Origin: Bog-532 sp963830385
GTDB taxonomy: Bacteria; Actinomycetota; Actinomycetes; Streptosporangiales; Streptosporangiaceae
NCBI GenBank assembly: GCA_963830385.1
Contig: CAWHMD010000009.1
Location: 434,001-498,000, forward strand
DNA: 64,000 nucleotides
Direction: 5' to 3'
In this document: one piece after another, positions 53,929-62,679 of the stretch
Layout: each line of letters opens with the position of its first letter
How positions within the stretch are numbered: position 1 is the stretch's first letter
The notes under the pieces: generated by a model
The model's input: the letters and a program-made list of their open reading frames with translations, nothing else
Told to the model about the DNA's origin: nothing
Databases searched by the model: none
Position numbers and translations under genes: made by a program

Positions 53929-54600
53929 CTAGGGCCCTCCGGCCGAGCGCGGGGCCACCAGCCCGGCCTGGTAGGCGAACACCACCAGCTGGGCCCGGTC
54001 GCGGGCGCCGAGCTTGGTCATCGCCCGGCTGACGTGGGTCTTGGCCGTGGTCGGGCTCAGCACGAGGGCGGCCGCGATCTCGTCGTTGCTGAGCCCGTGC
54101 GCGACCAGCGCCACCACCTCGCGTTCCCGGTTGGTGAGCGTCTCCATCCCCACGGCGGCCACCGCGTCCGGTGGCCGGGCCACGAACTCGCTGATCAGGC
54201 GGCTGGTCACCGCGGGCGAGAGCAGCGCGTCGCCCCGCGTGACGACCCGCAGCGCCTGCAGCAGCTCTTCGGGCTGGGTGTCTTTCAGCAGGAACCCGCT
54301 GGCGCCCGCCCGCAGCGCGGCGAAGATGTACTCGTCCAGGCCGAAGTTGGTCAGGATCACCACGCGCACGCTGGCCAGCCGCTCGTCAGCCACGATCTGC
54401 CGGGTGGCGCCGAGCCCGTCGAGCACCGGCATCTGGATGTCCACCAGCGCGATGTCGGGGCGGTGCTCGGCCGCCAGCTCCACCGCCTGCCGCCCGTCGG
54501 CCGCCTCGCCGACCACCTCGATGTCGTCCTCGGCGTCCAGCAGGGCCCGGATGCCGCTACGGATGAGCGGCTGGTCGTCGGCCAGCAGGATCCTGATCAC
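53929..54600 (-). CDS. NarL/LuxR-family response regulator
   Basis: 223 residues. The receiver domain begins IRILLADDQPLIRSGIRALL and has the phosphoacceptor Asp in DIALVDIQMPVLDG and Lys in FLLKDTQPEELL. The C-terminal LuxR-type helix-turn-helix reads LTNREREVVALVAHGLSNDEIAAALVLSPTTAKTHVSRAMTKL. The GTG start overlaps the kinase stop (GTGA), so the pair is a two-component operon. The probable target is the divergent MFS exporter. Confidence 0.92.
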   Translation of the reverse strand: MIRILLADDQPLIRSGIRALLDAEDDIEVVGEAADGRQAVELAAEHRPDIALVDIQMPVLDGLGATRQIVADERLASVRVVILTNFGLDEYIFAALRAGASGFLLKDTQPEELLQALRVVTRGDALLSPAVTSRLISEFVARPPDAVAAVGMETLTNREREVVALVAHGLSNDEIAAALVLSPTTAKTHVSRAMTKLGARDRAQLVVFAYQAGLVAPRSAGGP

Positions 54601-55379
54601 GACGCTTGCGCGGGCAGCTCGGCCTGCACCCGGAATCCGCCGCAGTCCCGCGGCCCGGCGTGCAGCCGGCCGCCGAGCGCCGACACCCGTTCCCGCATGC
54701 CCAGCAGGCCGAGCCCGGGACCGGCCGTCCGGCCGTCGCTGCCGTTGCTGCCCTGGTCCTGGCCTTCGTCGTCGACCTGTACGGTCAGGGCCCCGGGGGA
54801 GTACTGCAGGCGGACCGACGTGTGGGCCTGCCCGGCGTGCCGGCTGACGTTGGTCAGCGCTTCCTGCACGATCCGGTAGGCGGCCTGGTCCACCTCGGGC
54901 GGCAGCGGCCGCTCCGCGCCGCTGACCGTCACCGTCACCGGGAGCCCGGCCGCCCGGGCCCGCGCGACCAGGTTCTCCAGCTGGCCGAGCCCGCTGCCGT
55001 CGCCGTCCTCGGTGCTGCGCAGCACCGACAGCGTGGCCCGCAGCTCCCGGGACGCGTCCGCGCCCGCCTCCCGGATGGCCGCCAAGGCGGGCGGTACCTC
55101 CTCGCCCCGCTTGCGGGCCAGGTGCTCGGCCACGCCCGCCTGGACCTGGATCACCGAGATGCTGTGCGTCAGCGAGTCGTGCAGCTCGCGGGCGATCCGC
55201 AGCCGCTCTTCCACCGCCCGCCGCCGGGCCACCTCGTCCCGGGTCCGCTCGGCTTCCTCGGCTCGCTGCTCGACCTCGTGGAGGTGCAGCTGCCACATGT
55301 AGGACGCCACGCCCATGACGCCCACGGCCACGATCCAGCCGGCTGCGTGGAGCTTGTTCCTGCGGTGATCACTACCCAT
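54597..55379 (-). CDS. DesK/NarX-type sensor histidine kinase
   Basis: 260 residues from ATG 55379. One membrane segment (AAGWIVAVGVMGVASYMWQL) is followed by a coiled coil, a HisKA_3 domain with the phosphoacceptor His in RIARELHDSLTHSISVIQVQ, and a HATPase domain with GLGLLGMRERVSALGGRLH. It has almost no extracellular region, so sensing is probably within or near the membrane, as in kinases linked to membrane-stress exporters. It is encoded upstream of, and overlapping, its response regulator. Confidence 0.9.
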   Translation of the reverse strand: MGSDHRRNKLHAAGWIVAVGVMGVASYMWQLHLHEVEQRAEEAERTRDEVARRRAVEERLRIARELHDSLTHSISVIQVQAGVAEHLARKRGEEVPPALAAIREAGADASRELRATLSVLRSTEDGDGSGLGQLENLVARARAAGLPVTVTVSGAERPLPPEVDQAAYRIVQEALTNVSRHAGQAHTSVRLQYSPGALTVQVDDEGQDQGSNGSDGRTAGPGLGLLGMRERVSALGGRLHAGPRDCGGFRVQAELPAQAS

Positions 55380-55546
55380 GTTCAGAAGCGTACGGCGGCG
55401 CCCCCGATCGCGCGCCGGCCCACGGTCGCATCCGCGGGCTACTTCCCCCGTAGTACCCGGGACCCCGGCGGCATCCCGGCTGACCAGGCCAAAGTTGCGT
55501 CCGCTGGCCGGCGACGCCAGCGCCCGGACTGGCCAGCATCGATGGC

Positions 55547-57109
55547 ATGGCAACGACACTTTCTTCCGCAGAAAAAACGTCCACCAGACCGGGGAGCCGG
55601 CATCTCGGCCTGGCCCTGCTGGTCATCGCGACCGCGCAGCTGATGGTCATCCTCGACGCGACCATCGTCAACGTCGCGCTGCCGCACATCCAGACCGCGC
55701 TGCGGTTCTCCGACAGCGGCCTGGAGTGGGTGGTGAACGGCTACGCGCTGACCCTCGGCGGCCTGCTGCTGCTCGGCGGCCGGGCCGGTGACCTGCTCGG
55801 CCGCCGCCGGATGTTCATCACCGGGCTGCTGCTGTTCTCAGCCGCGTCGCTGGCCGGCGGCCTCGCCACCTCCCCGGCGTGGCTGCTGGCGGCCCGGGCC
55901 GTCCAGGGTGCGGGCGGGGCGATCGTGACGCCGACCGCGCTGGCGCTGGTGTTCACCACGTTCCCCGAGGGGCGGGCCCGCCACCGGGCGCTGGGGGCCT
56001 ACTCGGCGATGAGCGTGGCCGGCGGCGCCGTCGGGCTGCTCGCGGGCGGCCTGCTGGTCAGCTACGTGTCCTGGCGCTGGGTGTTCTTCGTCAACGTGCC
56101 GATCGGCATCGCCGGCGCGCTGGCCGCCCGGGCCGTGCTGCCCGCCGGCGGCCGCCGGCCGGGCCGGTTCGACCTGCCTGGCATCGTCACCGGCACCGGC
56201 GGCGTGGCGGCGCTCGTCTACGGGCTGTCCAACGCCGCGACCGGCCAGGACGGCACCTCACACTGGGGCGACGCCAGGGTGCTGGCTGCGCTGGCGGGCG
56301 GGGCCGCCGCGCTGGCCGCGTTCGCGTTCATCGAGAGGCGGGCCCGCCACGCGCTGCTGCCCCCGCGGCTGCTGCGCGACCGCAACCGGGCCGGCGCGAA
56401 CCTGATGAGCCTGGGTGTGGGCACCACATTGTTCGGCGTGTTCTTCTTCCTGACCCTGTTCGTGCAGGACGTCTGGGATTACTCGCCGCTCCGGGCGGGC
56501 GCCGCCTTCCTCCCGCTGACCGTCGCGGTCCTGGTCACCTCGGTCGCTTCCACCCGGCTGGTGGCCCGGACCGGCCGCCGCCCGCTGCTGCTGGCCGGCA
56601 CGGTCATCAGCGCCGGCGGCCTGTACTGGATGTCCCGGCTGACCGGGCACGGCAGCTACGCGAGCGGGTTGCTGGGGCCGCTCCTGGTCACCGGGGCCGG
56701 TCTCGGGCTGCTGTTCGTGCCGATGTCGCTGGTCGCGTTGTCCGACGTGGCCGAGGCGGATTCGGGCGTGGCCTCGAGCCTGCTCAACGCCACCCGGCAG
56801 GTGGGCGGCTCCATCGGCCTGGCGGTGCTGGGCACGGTGGCCTGGACGGTGGTCGCCAACCGGGCCCTGCACGCCAGGACCACGGCGGCCTATCAGCACG
56901 CGCTGGCGGCCGGCTTCGACCGGGCCTTCCTGGTTTCGGCCGGGATCATGCTGCTGATGCTGGTGGCCGCGGTCACCCTGGTTCGCGACCGGCGCGTGGG
57001 GCTGGGCGGCGCGGGGCTGGGCGGCACTGACCTCGCCCGCGAATCAGGCGGACGGGCCGCTCACCACGTCGAGCAGGTGGGCCAGCCGCTGCCGGACGCC
57101 CCGGCGTGA
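55547..57109 (+). CDS. MFS multidrug exporter, DHA2 (EmrB/QacA) family
   Basis: 520 residues and about 14 membrane segments. DHA2 motifs include LDATIVNVALPHIQ in TM1, GRAGDLLGRRRMF (motif A, loop 2-3), AARAVQGAGGAIVTPTAL (TM4) and GLLAGGLLVSYVSWRWVFFVNVPIG (motif C region). It should export drugs or metabolites using the proton gradient. It is divergent from the two-component operon across 167 bp, which contains a small CTAC-N7-GTAG inverted repeat (near 55440). Its 3' end overlaps the convergent SIS-like gene by 66 bases. Confidence 0.92.
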   Translation: MATTLSSAEKTSTRPGSRHLGLALLVIATAQLMVILDATIVNVALPHIQTALRFSDSGLEWVVNGYALTLGGLLLLGGRAGDLLGRRRMFITGLLLFSAASLAGGLATSPAWLLAARAVQGAGGAIVTPTALALVFTTFPEGRARHRALGAYSAMSVAGGAVGLLAGGLLVSYVSWRWVFFVNVPIGIAGALAARAVLPAGGRRPGRFDLPGIVTGTGGVAALVYGLSNAATGQDGTSHWGDARVLAALAGGAAALAAFAFIERRARHALLPPRLLRDRNRAGANLMSLGVGTTLFGVFFFLTLFVQDVWDYSPLRAGAAFLPLTVAVLVTSVASTRLVARTGRRPLLLAGTVISAGGLYWMSRLTGHGSYASGLLGPLLVTGAGLGLLFVPMSLVALSDVAEADSGVASSLLNATRQVGGSIGLAVLGTVAWTVVANRALHARTTAAYQHALAAGFDRAFLVSAGIMLLMLVAAVTLVRDRRVGLGGAGLGGTDLARESGGRAAHHVEQVGQPLPDAPA

Positions 57110-57643
57110 GCCGGTGCGATCCCCGGCCGCCGCGCTGACCAGGTGCTGGGCCACCGTGAAGGACACCGGCGCGGTGGCCCCGGTCGCGGTGGCCCCGGTC
57201 GCCACGGTCAAGGTCTCGTGAGCCAGCCCGTCCAGCTCGGGATCGCCCTGGTTCAGGGCCAGGATCGTGGCGCCCGCCCGGCGCGCGTCGCTGGCTCGCT
57301 CCAGCAGCGGCACCGGCGCGGCCTCCGGGCTGACCACGAACAACGTCTCGCCCCGGCGCGCGGCCGCCAGCCGCTCCAGGCCGACTCGCAGGTGCTCGGG
57401 GGCGCCGGCCTGGGGGTTCCACCGGACCAGCGTCGGGGCGAGCTCGGCGATACCGGAGTAACGGGCCTCGTCGTCCAGGTGCGCGGCCAGATGCCAGGGC
57501 TCTTCGGCCGGGGTGCCGACCAGCAGCAGGCCCCCCCGGCGGGTGGTGGAGACCCGTAGCGCCCGCGCGAACGTACGAGCCCGTTCCGGCCAGCCGGTGG
57601 GGGCCAGCAGCGTCCGTAGCGCGTCGACCTCGTCCCGGTTCAC
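57044..57643 (-). CDS. SIS-domain-like (phosphosugar-binding) protein
   Basis: 199 residues from GTG 57643; the longer open frame upstream is antisense to nothing useful and overlaps the MocR gene, so it is rejected. The segments RRGGLLLVGTPAEEPWHLAA, RGETLFVVSPEAAPVPLLERASDARRAGATILALNQGD and LDGLAHETLTV follow the SIS alternating pattern, but the Ser/Thr-rich phosphate loop is weak. Role is unknown. It lies 28 bases after the MocR gene on the same strand and may share its message. Confidence 0.55.
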   Translation of the reverse strand: MNRDEVDALRTLLAPTGWPERARTFARALRVSTTRRGGLLLVGTPAEEPWHLAAHLDDEARYSGIAELAPTLVRWNPQAGAPEHLRVGLERLAAARRGETLFVVSPEAAPVPLLERASDARRAGATILALNQGDPELDGLAHETLTVATGATATGATAPVSFTVAQHLVSAAAGDRTGSRRGVRQRLAHLLDVVSGPSA

Positions 57644-57671
57644 CGATCCATCGTGCCCCAATTGATTACAT

Positions 57672-59192
57672 TTAGAAAGGGTGTAACCACGGAAAGTCGC
57701 GAACGGCGCGGGCGATCCGCCGGCCTGCCTCCCGGAGCTGATCGGGGGTGTGCGCCGCGTACCCGAGCACCAGGCCTGGCACCTTCGGGCCGGCCTCGGT
57801 CCCGGCCCCGTCGTCCCGGTGCCGGGACAGCGCGTGCACCAGCACCTCATCTCGCCGCAGCCGGGCCGCCAGCGCGGTGTCGTCCAGCTCTCCGACGCGG
57901 TCGGGGAACGTGACCAGCAGGTGCAGGCCGGCCGGGATGCCCTGGACCCGCGCCTCCGGCAGCTGCTCGCGAAGCGCACCGAGCAGGGCGTCCCGGCGGC
58001 GGCGCTGCCGGGTCCGGACCTGGCGGATGTGCTGCTCGAGGCCGCCGGTGGTGATCAGCCGGGCCAGCACCAGCTGCGGCAGGGCCGGGGCACCCAGGTC
58101 GCTGGCGTGCTTGGCCCGGACGATGTCGGGGTACTGTTCCGGCGGCGGGACCAGCCAGCCCAGCCGCATGCCGGGGGCCAGCGTCTTCGACACGCTGCCG
58201 GCGTAGGCGATCTGGCCGGGGGCCGACGCGTGCAGGGCCGGGACCGGCGCCCGGTCGTAGCGGAACTCGGCGTCGTAGTCGTCCTCGATGATCAGGCCCC
58301 CGCTCGCCGCCCAGTCCAGCAGCTCCCGGCGGCGATCGGGGGACAGCACCACCCCGGTCGGGAACTGGTGCGCGGGCGTCGTCGCCACCGCCCCGACGCC
58401 GGCCCGGCTCAGCGCCCCGACGTCCAGCCCGTCGGCGTCCACGGTGACCGGCACCGGGGCCAGGCCCCAGTGCGCGAGCTCGTCCCTGGTACCGCGGGAG
58501 CCGGGGTTCTCCACACCGACCCGGGTATGGCCGCGCGACCGCAACGTCTGCGCCAGCAGCGCGAGCGCCTGGGCGACCCCGGCCGTCACCACGATGGATT
58601 CGGGGCCGGTGCGAAGCCCGCGGGTGCGGGCCAGCCAGCCCGCCAGCGCGGCCCGGAGCGTCTCGTTGCCCCGTGAGTCGCCGTAGCCCAGATCGGCCGC
58701 GGTCGCCTCCGCCAGCACCGCGCGCTCTGCCCGCAGCCAGGCTGCGCGCGGGAACGCCGACAGATCCGGCACGCCGGGGGACAGGTCGATCTCGGCGTCC
58801 ACGCCCCAGCGCCGCGGCAGCGCCAGCGGATCGTCCTGGCTGACGGCCAGCCCCGGCGGCCCGTCGGCGAGGGCGCCAGCTCGGGTGGCGCCGGCCTGGG
58901 CGGCCCCAACCAGGACCGTCGTCCCCGCCCCGGACCGGGCGCTGATCAACCCCTCCTCCCGCAGCCGCTGGTAGGCCTCGACCACCACCCCGCGCGACAC
59001 CCCGAGATCGTCGGCCAGCACCCGGGTCGCGGGCAGCGCCGTCCCCGGCCGGAGCCGCCCGTCCCGGATCCCGGCCCGCAGCGCCTCCGCCAGCCAGCCG
59101 GTCAGCCCCCGCCCCGGCGCCGCCGACCGGTCCAGCTGCAGCAGATCCGCCCCGCTACCCGCGCCTGCCCCGCCCGCGCCCGTGTCCGTCAT
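57672..59192 (-). CDS. MocR/PdxR-type regulator (GntR HTH fused to aminotransferase)
   Basis: 506 residues. Residues ~25-95 are a GntR winged helix (LRAGIRDGRLRPGTALPATRVLADDLGVSRGVVVEAYQRL). After a linker, a class I aminotransferase-like domain contains DLSPGVPDLSAFP, GYGDSRGNETLRAALAGWL, IIEDDYDAEFRYD and the PLP lysine in YAGSVSKTLAPGMRLGW. Such proteins sense PLP or an amino-acid ligand and control a neighbouring gene. An inverted repeat in the short divergent region suggests control of both itself and the EamA transporter. Confidence 0.92.
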   Translation of the reverse strand: MTDTGAGGAGAGSGADLLQLDRSAAPGRGLTGWLAEALRAGIRDGRLRPGTALPATRVLADDLGVSRGVVVEAYQRLREEGLISARSGAGTTVLVGAAQAGATRAGALADGPPGLAVSQDDPLALPRRWGVDAEIDLSPGVPDLSAFPRAAWLRAERAVLAEATAADLGYGDSRGNETLRAALAGWLARTRGLRTGPESIVVTAGVAQALALLAQTLRSRGHTRVGVENPGSRGTRDELAHWGLAPVPVTVDADGLDVGALSRAGVGAVATTPAHQFPTGVVLSPDRRRELLDWAASGGLIIEDDYDAEFRYDRAPVPALHASAPGQIAYAGSVSKTLAPGMRLGWLVPPPEQYPDIVRAKHASDLGAPALPQLVLARLITTGGLEQHIRQVRTRQRRRRDALLGALREQLPEARVQGIPAGLHLLVTFPDRVGELDDTALAARLRRDEVLVHALSRHRDDGAGTEAGPKVPGLVLGYAAHTPDQLREAGRRIARAVRDFPWLHPF

Positions 59193-59193
59193 T

Positions 59194-59222
59194 GGTCCAT
59201 TATGACTGCACCCGAATGGACC
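59194..59222. promoter_or_regulatory. MocR operator candidate in the divergent region
   Basis: GGTCCATT (59194-59201) and AATGGACC (59215-59222) form a perfect inverted repeat with centres two helical turns apart. It lies between the MocR start (59192) and the transporter gene. TATTTAAT (59223-59230) immediately after could be the transporter's -10. Confidence 0.65.
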
Positions 59223-59258
59223 TATTTAATGAACCATCCGGTCACTAGCGTCGGTGAC

Positions 59259-60236
59259 GTGACAGACGTCTCTCTCCCCGAGCCCGGCCTGGCCGACACC
59301 AGCGCCCCGAGCGCCCCGAGTGCGCGCCGGGCCCCCGGCGGCGCACCCGGAACGGCGATCGCGTGCTGCGTGTCGGCCATGATGTTCGTGGGCGGCAGCG
59401 TGGCGGTGTCCGGCGTGCTGACCGGGGCGCCGTTCTACACCGCCGAAGCGGTCCGCTACGCCGTCGCCTGCCTGCTGCTGGTGCTGTTCGCCCGCCGCGC
59501 CCGGCAGACGCTGGTCTGGCCGCGGCGCAGCGAGTGGCTGTGGCTGACCGGCATCGCCGTCACCGGTCTGGTGCTGTTCAACGTCGCGCTCGTCCAGGGA
59601 GCCCACCACGCCGAGCCGGCCGTGCTCGGGGTGGCCGTGGCCTGCGTGCCCCCGCTGCTGGCGGTGGCCGGGCCGCTGCTGGAACGATCCCGGCCCCGGC
59701 CCGTCGTCGTCGCGGCCGCGCTCGTCGTCACCGGCGGCGCCGCCCTCATCCAGGGCCTGGGCCGGACCGACGCTGTCGGCGTCGGCTGGGCGGCCGTCGT
59801 GTTCGGCTGCGAAGTGGCGTTCACCCTGCTGGCCGTGCCGGTGCTCGGCCGTCATGGCCCGTGGGGGGTGTCGGTCCACACCACCTGGATCGCCACGATC
59901 ATGTTCGGCCTGCTCGGCCTGACCCGCGAAGGCCCGGCCGCCGTGACCCGGCTGACCCTGCACGACTGGCTGGCCGTCGGCTATCTGGCGCTGGCCGTCA
60001 CCGCAGTTGCCTTCGTGCTCTGGTACACCGGCGTGTCCCGGCTCGGCCCGGGCCGGGCTGGCCTGCTCACCGGCGTGGCCCCGGTCGCCGCCGCGATCAC
60101 CGGCGTGCTGCTCGGCGGCCCGGTGCCCCGCCCCCAGGTCTGGGCGGGCATCGCCGTCGTGGTGGCCGGGCAGGTACTCGGCCTGCGCTGGGCCTCCCGC
60201 CGCGCCACCACCCCGGTCAGCCCGGAGCCACACTGA
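59259..60236 (+). CDS. EamA/DMT-family transporter
   Basis: 325 residues from GTG 59259 (after a GTCGGTG site); in-frame ATGs at 59202 and 59229 overlap the operator and probable -10 and are less likely. Ten hydrophobic segments form two EamA repeats, e.g. WLTGIAVTGLVLFNVALVQGAHH, LGVAVACVPPLLAVAGPLLE, WLAVGYLALAVTAVAFVLWYTGVSRLG and AGLLTGVAPVAAAITGVLLGG. It likely exports or imports a small metabolite. Pairing with a MocR protein suggests an amino acid or vitamin-B6-related substrate. Confidence 0.85.
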   Translation: MTDVSLPEPGLADTSAPSAPSARRAPGGAPGTAIACCVSAMMFVGGSVAVSGVLTGAPFYTAEAVRYAVACLLLVLFARRARQTLVWPRRSEWLWLTGIAVTGLVLFNVALVQGAHHAEPAVLGVAVACVPPLLAVAGPLLERSRPRPVVVAAALVVTGGAALIQGLGRTDAVGVGWAAVVFGCEVAFTLLAVPVLGRHGPWGVSVHTTWIATIMFGLLGLTREGPAAVTRLTLHDWLAVGYLALAVTAVAFVLWYTGVSRLGPGRAGLLTGVAPVAAAITGVLLGGPVPRPQVWAGIAVVVAGQVLGLRWASRRATTPVSPEPH

Positions 60237-60262
60237 AAGAGCGCTTTGGTAGCGTCATTTCC

Positions 60263-61246
60263 ATGAAGTTTGCCTGGCTGTGCAGCCACGAGGAATACCA
60301 GCCGGAAGCCCTGGTCGACCAGGCCGTCGCGGCCGAGGAAGCCGGCTTCGACATGGTGCTCGGCTCGGATCACTTCCACCCGTGGGTGGACGACACGTCC
60401 GCCGCCGGTTTCGTCTGGTCGTGGCTGGGCGCGGTGGCCGCGCAGACCCAGCGGGTCCAGCTCGGCACCGCGGTGACCTGCCCGCTGTTCCACTACCACC
60501 CGGCCCTGGTGGCCCAGATGGCCGCGACCACCGACCGGTTGTCGGGCGGCCGGCTGATGCTCGGCCTGGGCACCGGCGAGGCCATCAACGAGCGCCCTCT
60601 GGGCTGGTCGTTCCCGGGCTACAAGGAGCGCCAGGAGCGCATGCAGGAGGCGCTGGAGATCATCCACCGGTTGTTCGCCGGCGAGAAGCTGACCTTCGAC
60701 GGCAAGCACTACAAGACCGAGACGGCCAAGCTGTACTCGCCGCCCACCGGCAGCGTGCCCGCGCTGATGGCGGCGGGCGGCCCCAAGTCGGCCACGTTCG
60801 CCGGGGAGTACGCCGACGGGCTGATCACCAGCGTGAAGGACCCGGCCGACACCCTCGCCCGGGTCATCGAGCCGTACCGGACGGCCGCCTCGGCCCGCGG
60901 GCACGACCAGCTGGTGCTGGCCACCCGCTGGACGGTACTGGCCGGCACCGACGACGAGGCCTGGCGGGCGCTGTCGGCCATGCGCGGCCTGCGCGCCCCG
61001 GGCCGGCTGGAGACCGCCGACCCGGCCGAGCTGCGCTTCCGCGCCGACGACATGGACCGGTCGGAGGTGCTGGGCAGCTACACGGTGGTCCCGGACGCGG
61101 CCGGGCTGACCGAGGCTTACCGGCCGCTGGTAACGGACGTCGGCGCCGACATCGTGTCAATCCAGGTCATGTCGGACGACCCGATGGCCGCCATCGCGAT
61201 GATCGGCAAGGAAGTTCTGCCTGCTCTGCGGGCCGCGGCTGCTTAA
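60263..61246 (+). CDS. LLM-class F420-dependent oxidoreductase, FGD-like
   Basis: 327 residues. The luciferase-like barrel begins MKFAWLCSHEEYQPEALVDQAVAAEEAGFD, with LGSDHFHPW, QLGTAVTCPLFHYHPALVAQMAATTDRLSGGRLMLGLGTGEAINE and ALMAAGGPKSATFAGEYADGLIT. This pattern is close to F420-dependent glucose-6-phosphate dehydrogenase and its paralogues, which use coenzyme F420; the true substrate is uncertain. TAGCGT (60250-60255) as -10 would start transcription at the ATG, so the gene is probably leaderless. The 61247-61448 gap after it shows no gene. Confidence 0.85.
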   Translation: MKFAWLCSHEEYQPEALVDQAVAAEEAGFDMVLGSDHFHPWVDDTSAAGFVWSWLGAVAAQTQRVQLGTAVTCPLFHYHPALVAQMAATTDRLSGGRLMLGLGTGEAINERPLGWSFPGYKERQERMQEALEIIHRLFAGEKLTFDGKHYKTETAKLYSPPTGSVPALMAAGGPKSATFAGEYADGLITSVKDPADTLARVIEPYRTAASARGHDQLVLATRWTVLAGTDDEAWRALSAMRGLRAPGRLETADPAELRFRADDMDRSEVLGSYTVVPDAAGLTEAYRPLVTDVGADIVSIQVMSDDPMAAIAMIGKEVLPALRAAAA

Positions 61247-61448
61247 AGCCAGCCAGCGTGGACATATGTCTACGCCCGGAGCCTGGGACGGCTGACCTTC
61301 GGCCTGTCCTGGCCGGCCGCCGTGACCGCAGGCCAGCACCCCGTCATCGTGCTGTCGGCGGGCTGACCGGAACAGATGGCGCCGCCGGCCGGTTGCCGCT
61401 GAATACCTACCGAATACCAAAGTTTCGAGCGACCCGAGGAGACGGCAG

Positions 61449-61832
61449 ATGTCCCGACCGGTTCTGGAGCCCAGCGCCAAGCACCCGATCACGATCGAGC
61501 CGACCCGGCAGCGGGTGGTGGTCCGGGTCAACGACACCGTGGTGGCGGACTCGAGTCACTCGCTGACCCTGCAGGAGTCGACCTACCCGGCCGTCCAGTA
61601 CATCCCGATGGCCGACGTCGACCAGAGCCTGCTGCGCCGGACCGACACCTCGACGTACTGCCCGTTCAAGGGCGACGCCAGCTACTACAGCGTCCAGACC
61701 CCGGACGGCGCCACCGTGACCGACGCGATCTGGACCTACGAGCAGCCGTACCCGGCCGTGTCCGAGATCAAGGACCACGTGGCGTTCTATCCCGACCGCG
61801 CCACCGTCACCCTCGAGCCCGCCAGCGCTTGA
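61449..61832 (+). CDS. DUF427 family protein
   Basis: 127 residues. The compact beta-rich DUF427 pattern is clear: RVVVRVNDTVVADSSHSLTLQE, YPAVQYIPMADVD, TYCPFKGDASYYSV and AIWTYEQPYPAVSEIKDHVAFYP. Function is unknown. It overlaps the following SDR gene by 4 bases. The ATG is preceded by GAGGAGA. Confidence 0.88.
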   Translation: MSRPVLEPSAKHPITIEPTRQRVVVRVNDTVVADSSHSLTLQESTYPAVQYIPMADVDQSLLRRTDTSTYCPFKGDASYYSVQTPDGATVTDAIWTYEQPYPAVSEIKDHVAFYPDRATVTLEPASA

Positions 61833-62593
61833 CCGGCGCCGATGCCCACGGGGCTGAGCCCGGAACTTTCCGCGGGCGGGTGGCCCTGGTCACCGGGGCC
61901 AGCGGCGGCATCGGGCAGGCGATCGCCCTCGCCCTGGCCGCCGAGGGCGCCCAGGTGGCCGTCCACTACGGCCGCCAGCGGGAAAATGCCGAAAAGGTGT
62001 CCGCCCAGATCACCGGCCAGGGCGGCCGGGCGGTAACGCTCGGGGCCGACCTGGCCTCACCGGATGCTCCGGGCGACCTGGTCATCGCCACCGAGCAGGC
62101 CCTCGGGCCGATCGACCTGCTGGTCAGCAACGCCGGGGCCGGGCAACGCCGGTCGCTGGAGGAAGTCACCGCCGCCGAGTTCGACCAGACGCTGGCGGTG
62201 AACCTGCGCGCCCCGTTCCTGCTGGCCCAGCGGGTGCTCCCGGGCATGCGCGAGCGCGGCTTCGGCCGGGCCCTGTTCGTGTCCTCGGTGGCCGCGTTCA
62301 CCGGCGGGATCGTCGGCCCGCACTACGCCGCGTCCAAGGCCGGGCTGAACGGCCTCATCCACTTCCTGGCCGCCCGGTTCGCCGCCGACGGCATCACCGT
62401 CAACGGCCTGGCCCCGGCCCTCATCACCGGCACCAGCATGCTCCCCGGCGAACCGGCCGACCTGGCTCGCCGCATCCCGGCCGGCCGCCTCGGCCGCCCC
62501 GCCGAGATAGCCGACCTCGCCCTGGCCATCCTGGCCAACGCCTACGTCACCAGCCAGGTCATCTCCGCCGACGGCGGCAGCTACCCCCGCTGA
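61829..62593 (+). CDS. Short-chain dehydrogenase/reductase, FabG-like
   Basis: 254 residues from TTG 61829, overlapping the DUF427 stop. Classical SDR motifs: VTGASGGIGQAIA (TGxxxGxG), LVSNAGAG (NNAG variant), the catalytic Ser in LFVSSVAAF and the pair YAASK, with a C-terminal YVTSQVISADGGSYPR. It should be an NAD(P)H-dependent 3-ketoacyl or alcohol reductase. The stop codon TGA is part of copy 4 of the recurring 15-base motif. Confidence 0.9.
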   Translation: MTGADAHGAEPGTFRGRVALVTGASGGIGQAIALALAAEGAQVAVHYGRQRENAEKVSAQITGQGGRAVTLGADLASPDAPGDLVIATEQALGPIDLLVSNAGAGQRRSLEEVTAAEFDQTLAVNLRAPFLLAQRVLPGMRERGFGRALFVSSVAAFTGGIVGPHYAASKAGLNGLIHFLAARFAADGITVNGLAPALITGTSMLPGEPADLARRIPAGRLGRPAEIADLALAILANAYVTSQVISADGGSYPR

Positions 62594-62605
62594 TAACAGC
62601 AAGAA
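62591..62605 (+). repeat. Copy 4 of recurring motif TGATAACAGCAAGAA
   Basis: Identical to copy 1 (3281-3295) over all 15 bases, and again starting at a gene's TGA stop with an in-frame TAA next. It is the last copy seen and lies about 58 kb from the others. Confidence 0.6.
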
Positions 62606-62679
62606 GCGCCCCGCGCGCCCCGCAGCCCCGCGCCCCGCGGCTTCGCGCCCCAGCGCGCCACCGCAACCAGGCCGCCGCG

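Noticed and set aside
57644..57979. N-terminal extension of the SIS-like ORF to 57979.
   Set aside because: The extension overlaps the MocR coding sequence on the same strand in another frame and is Arg/Cys/Pro-rich shadow; the plausible start is GTG 57643.
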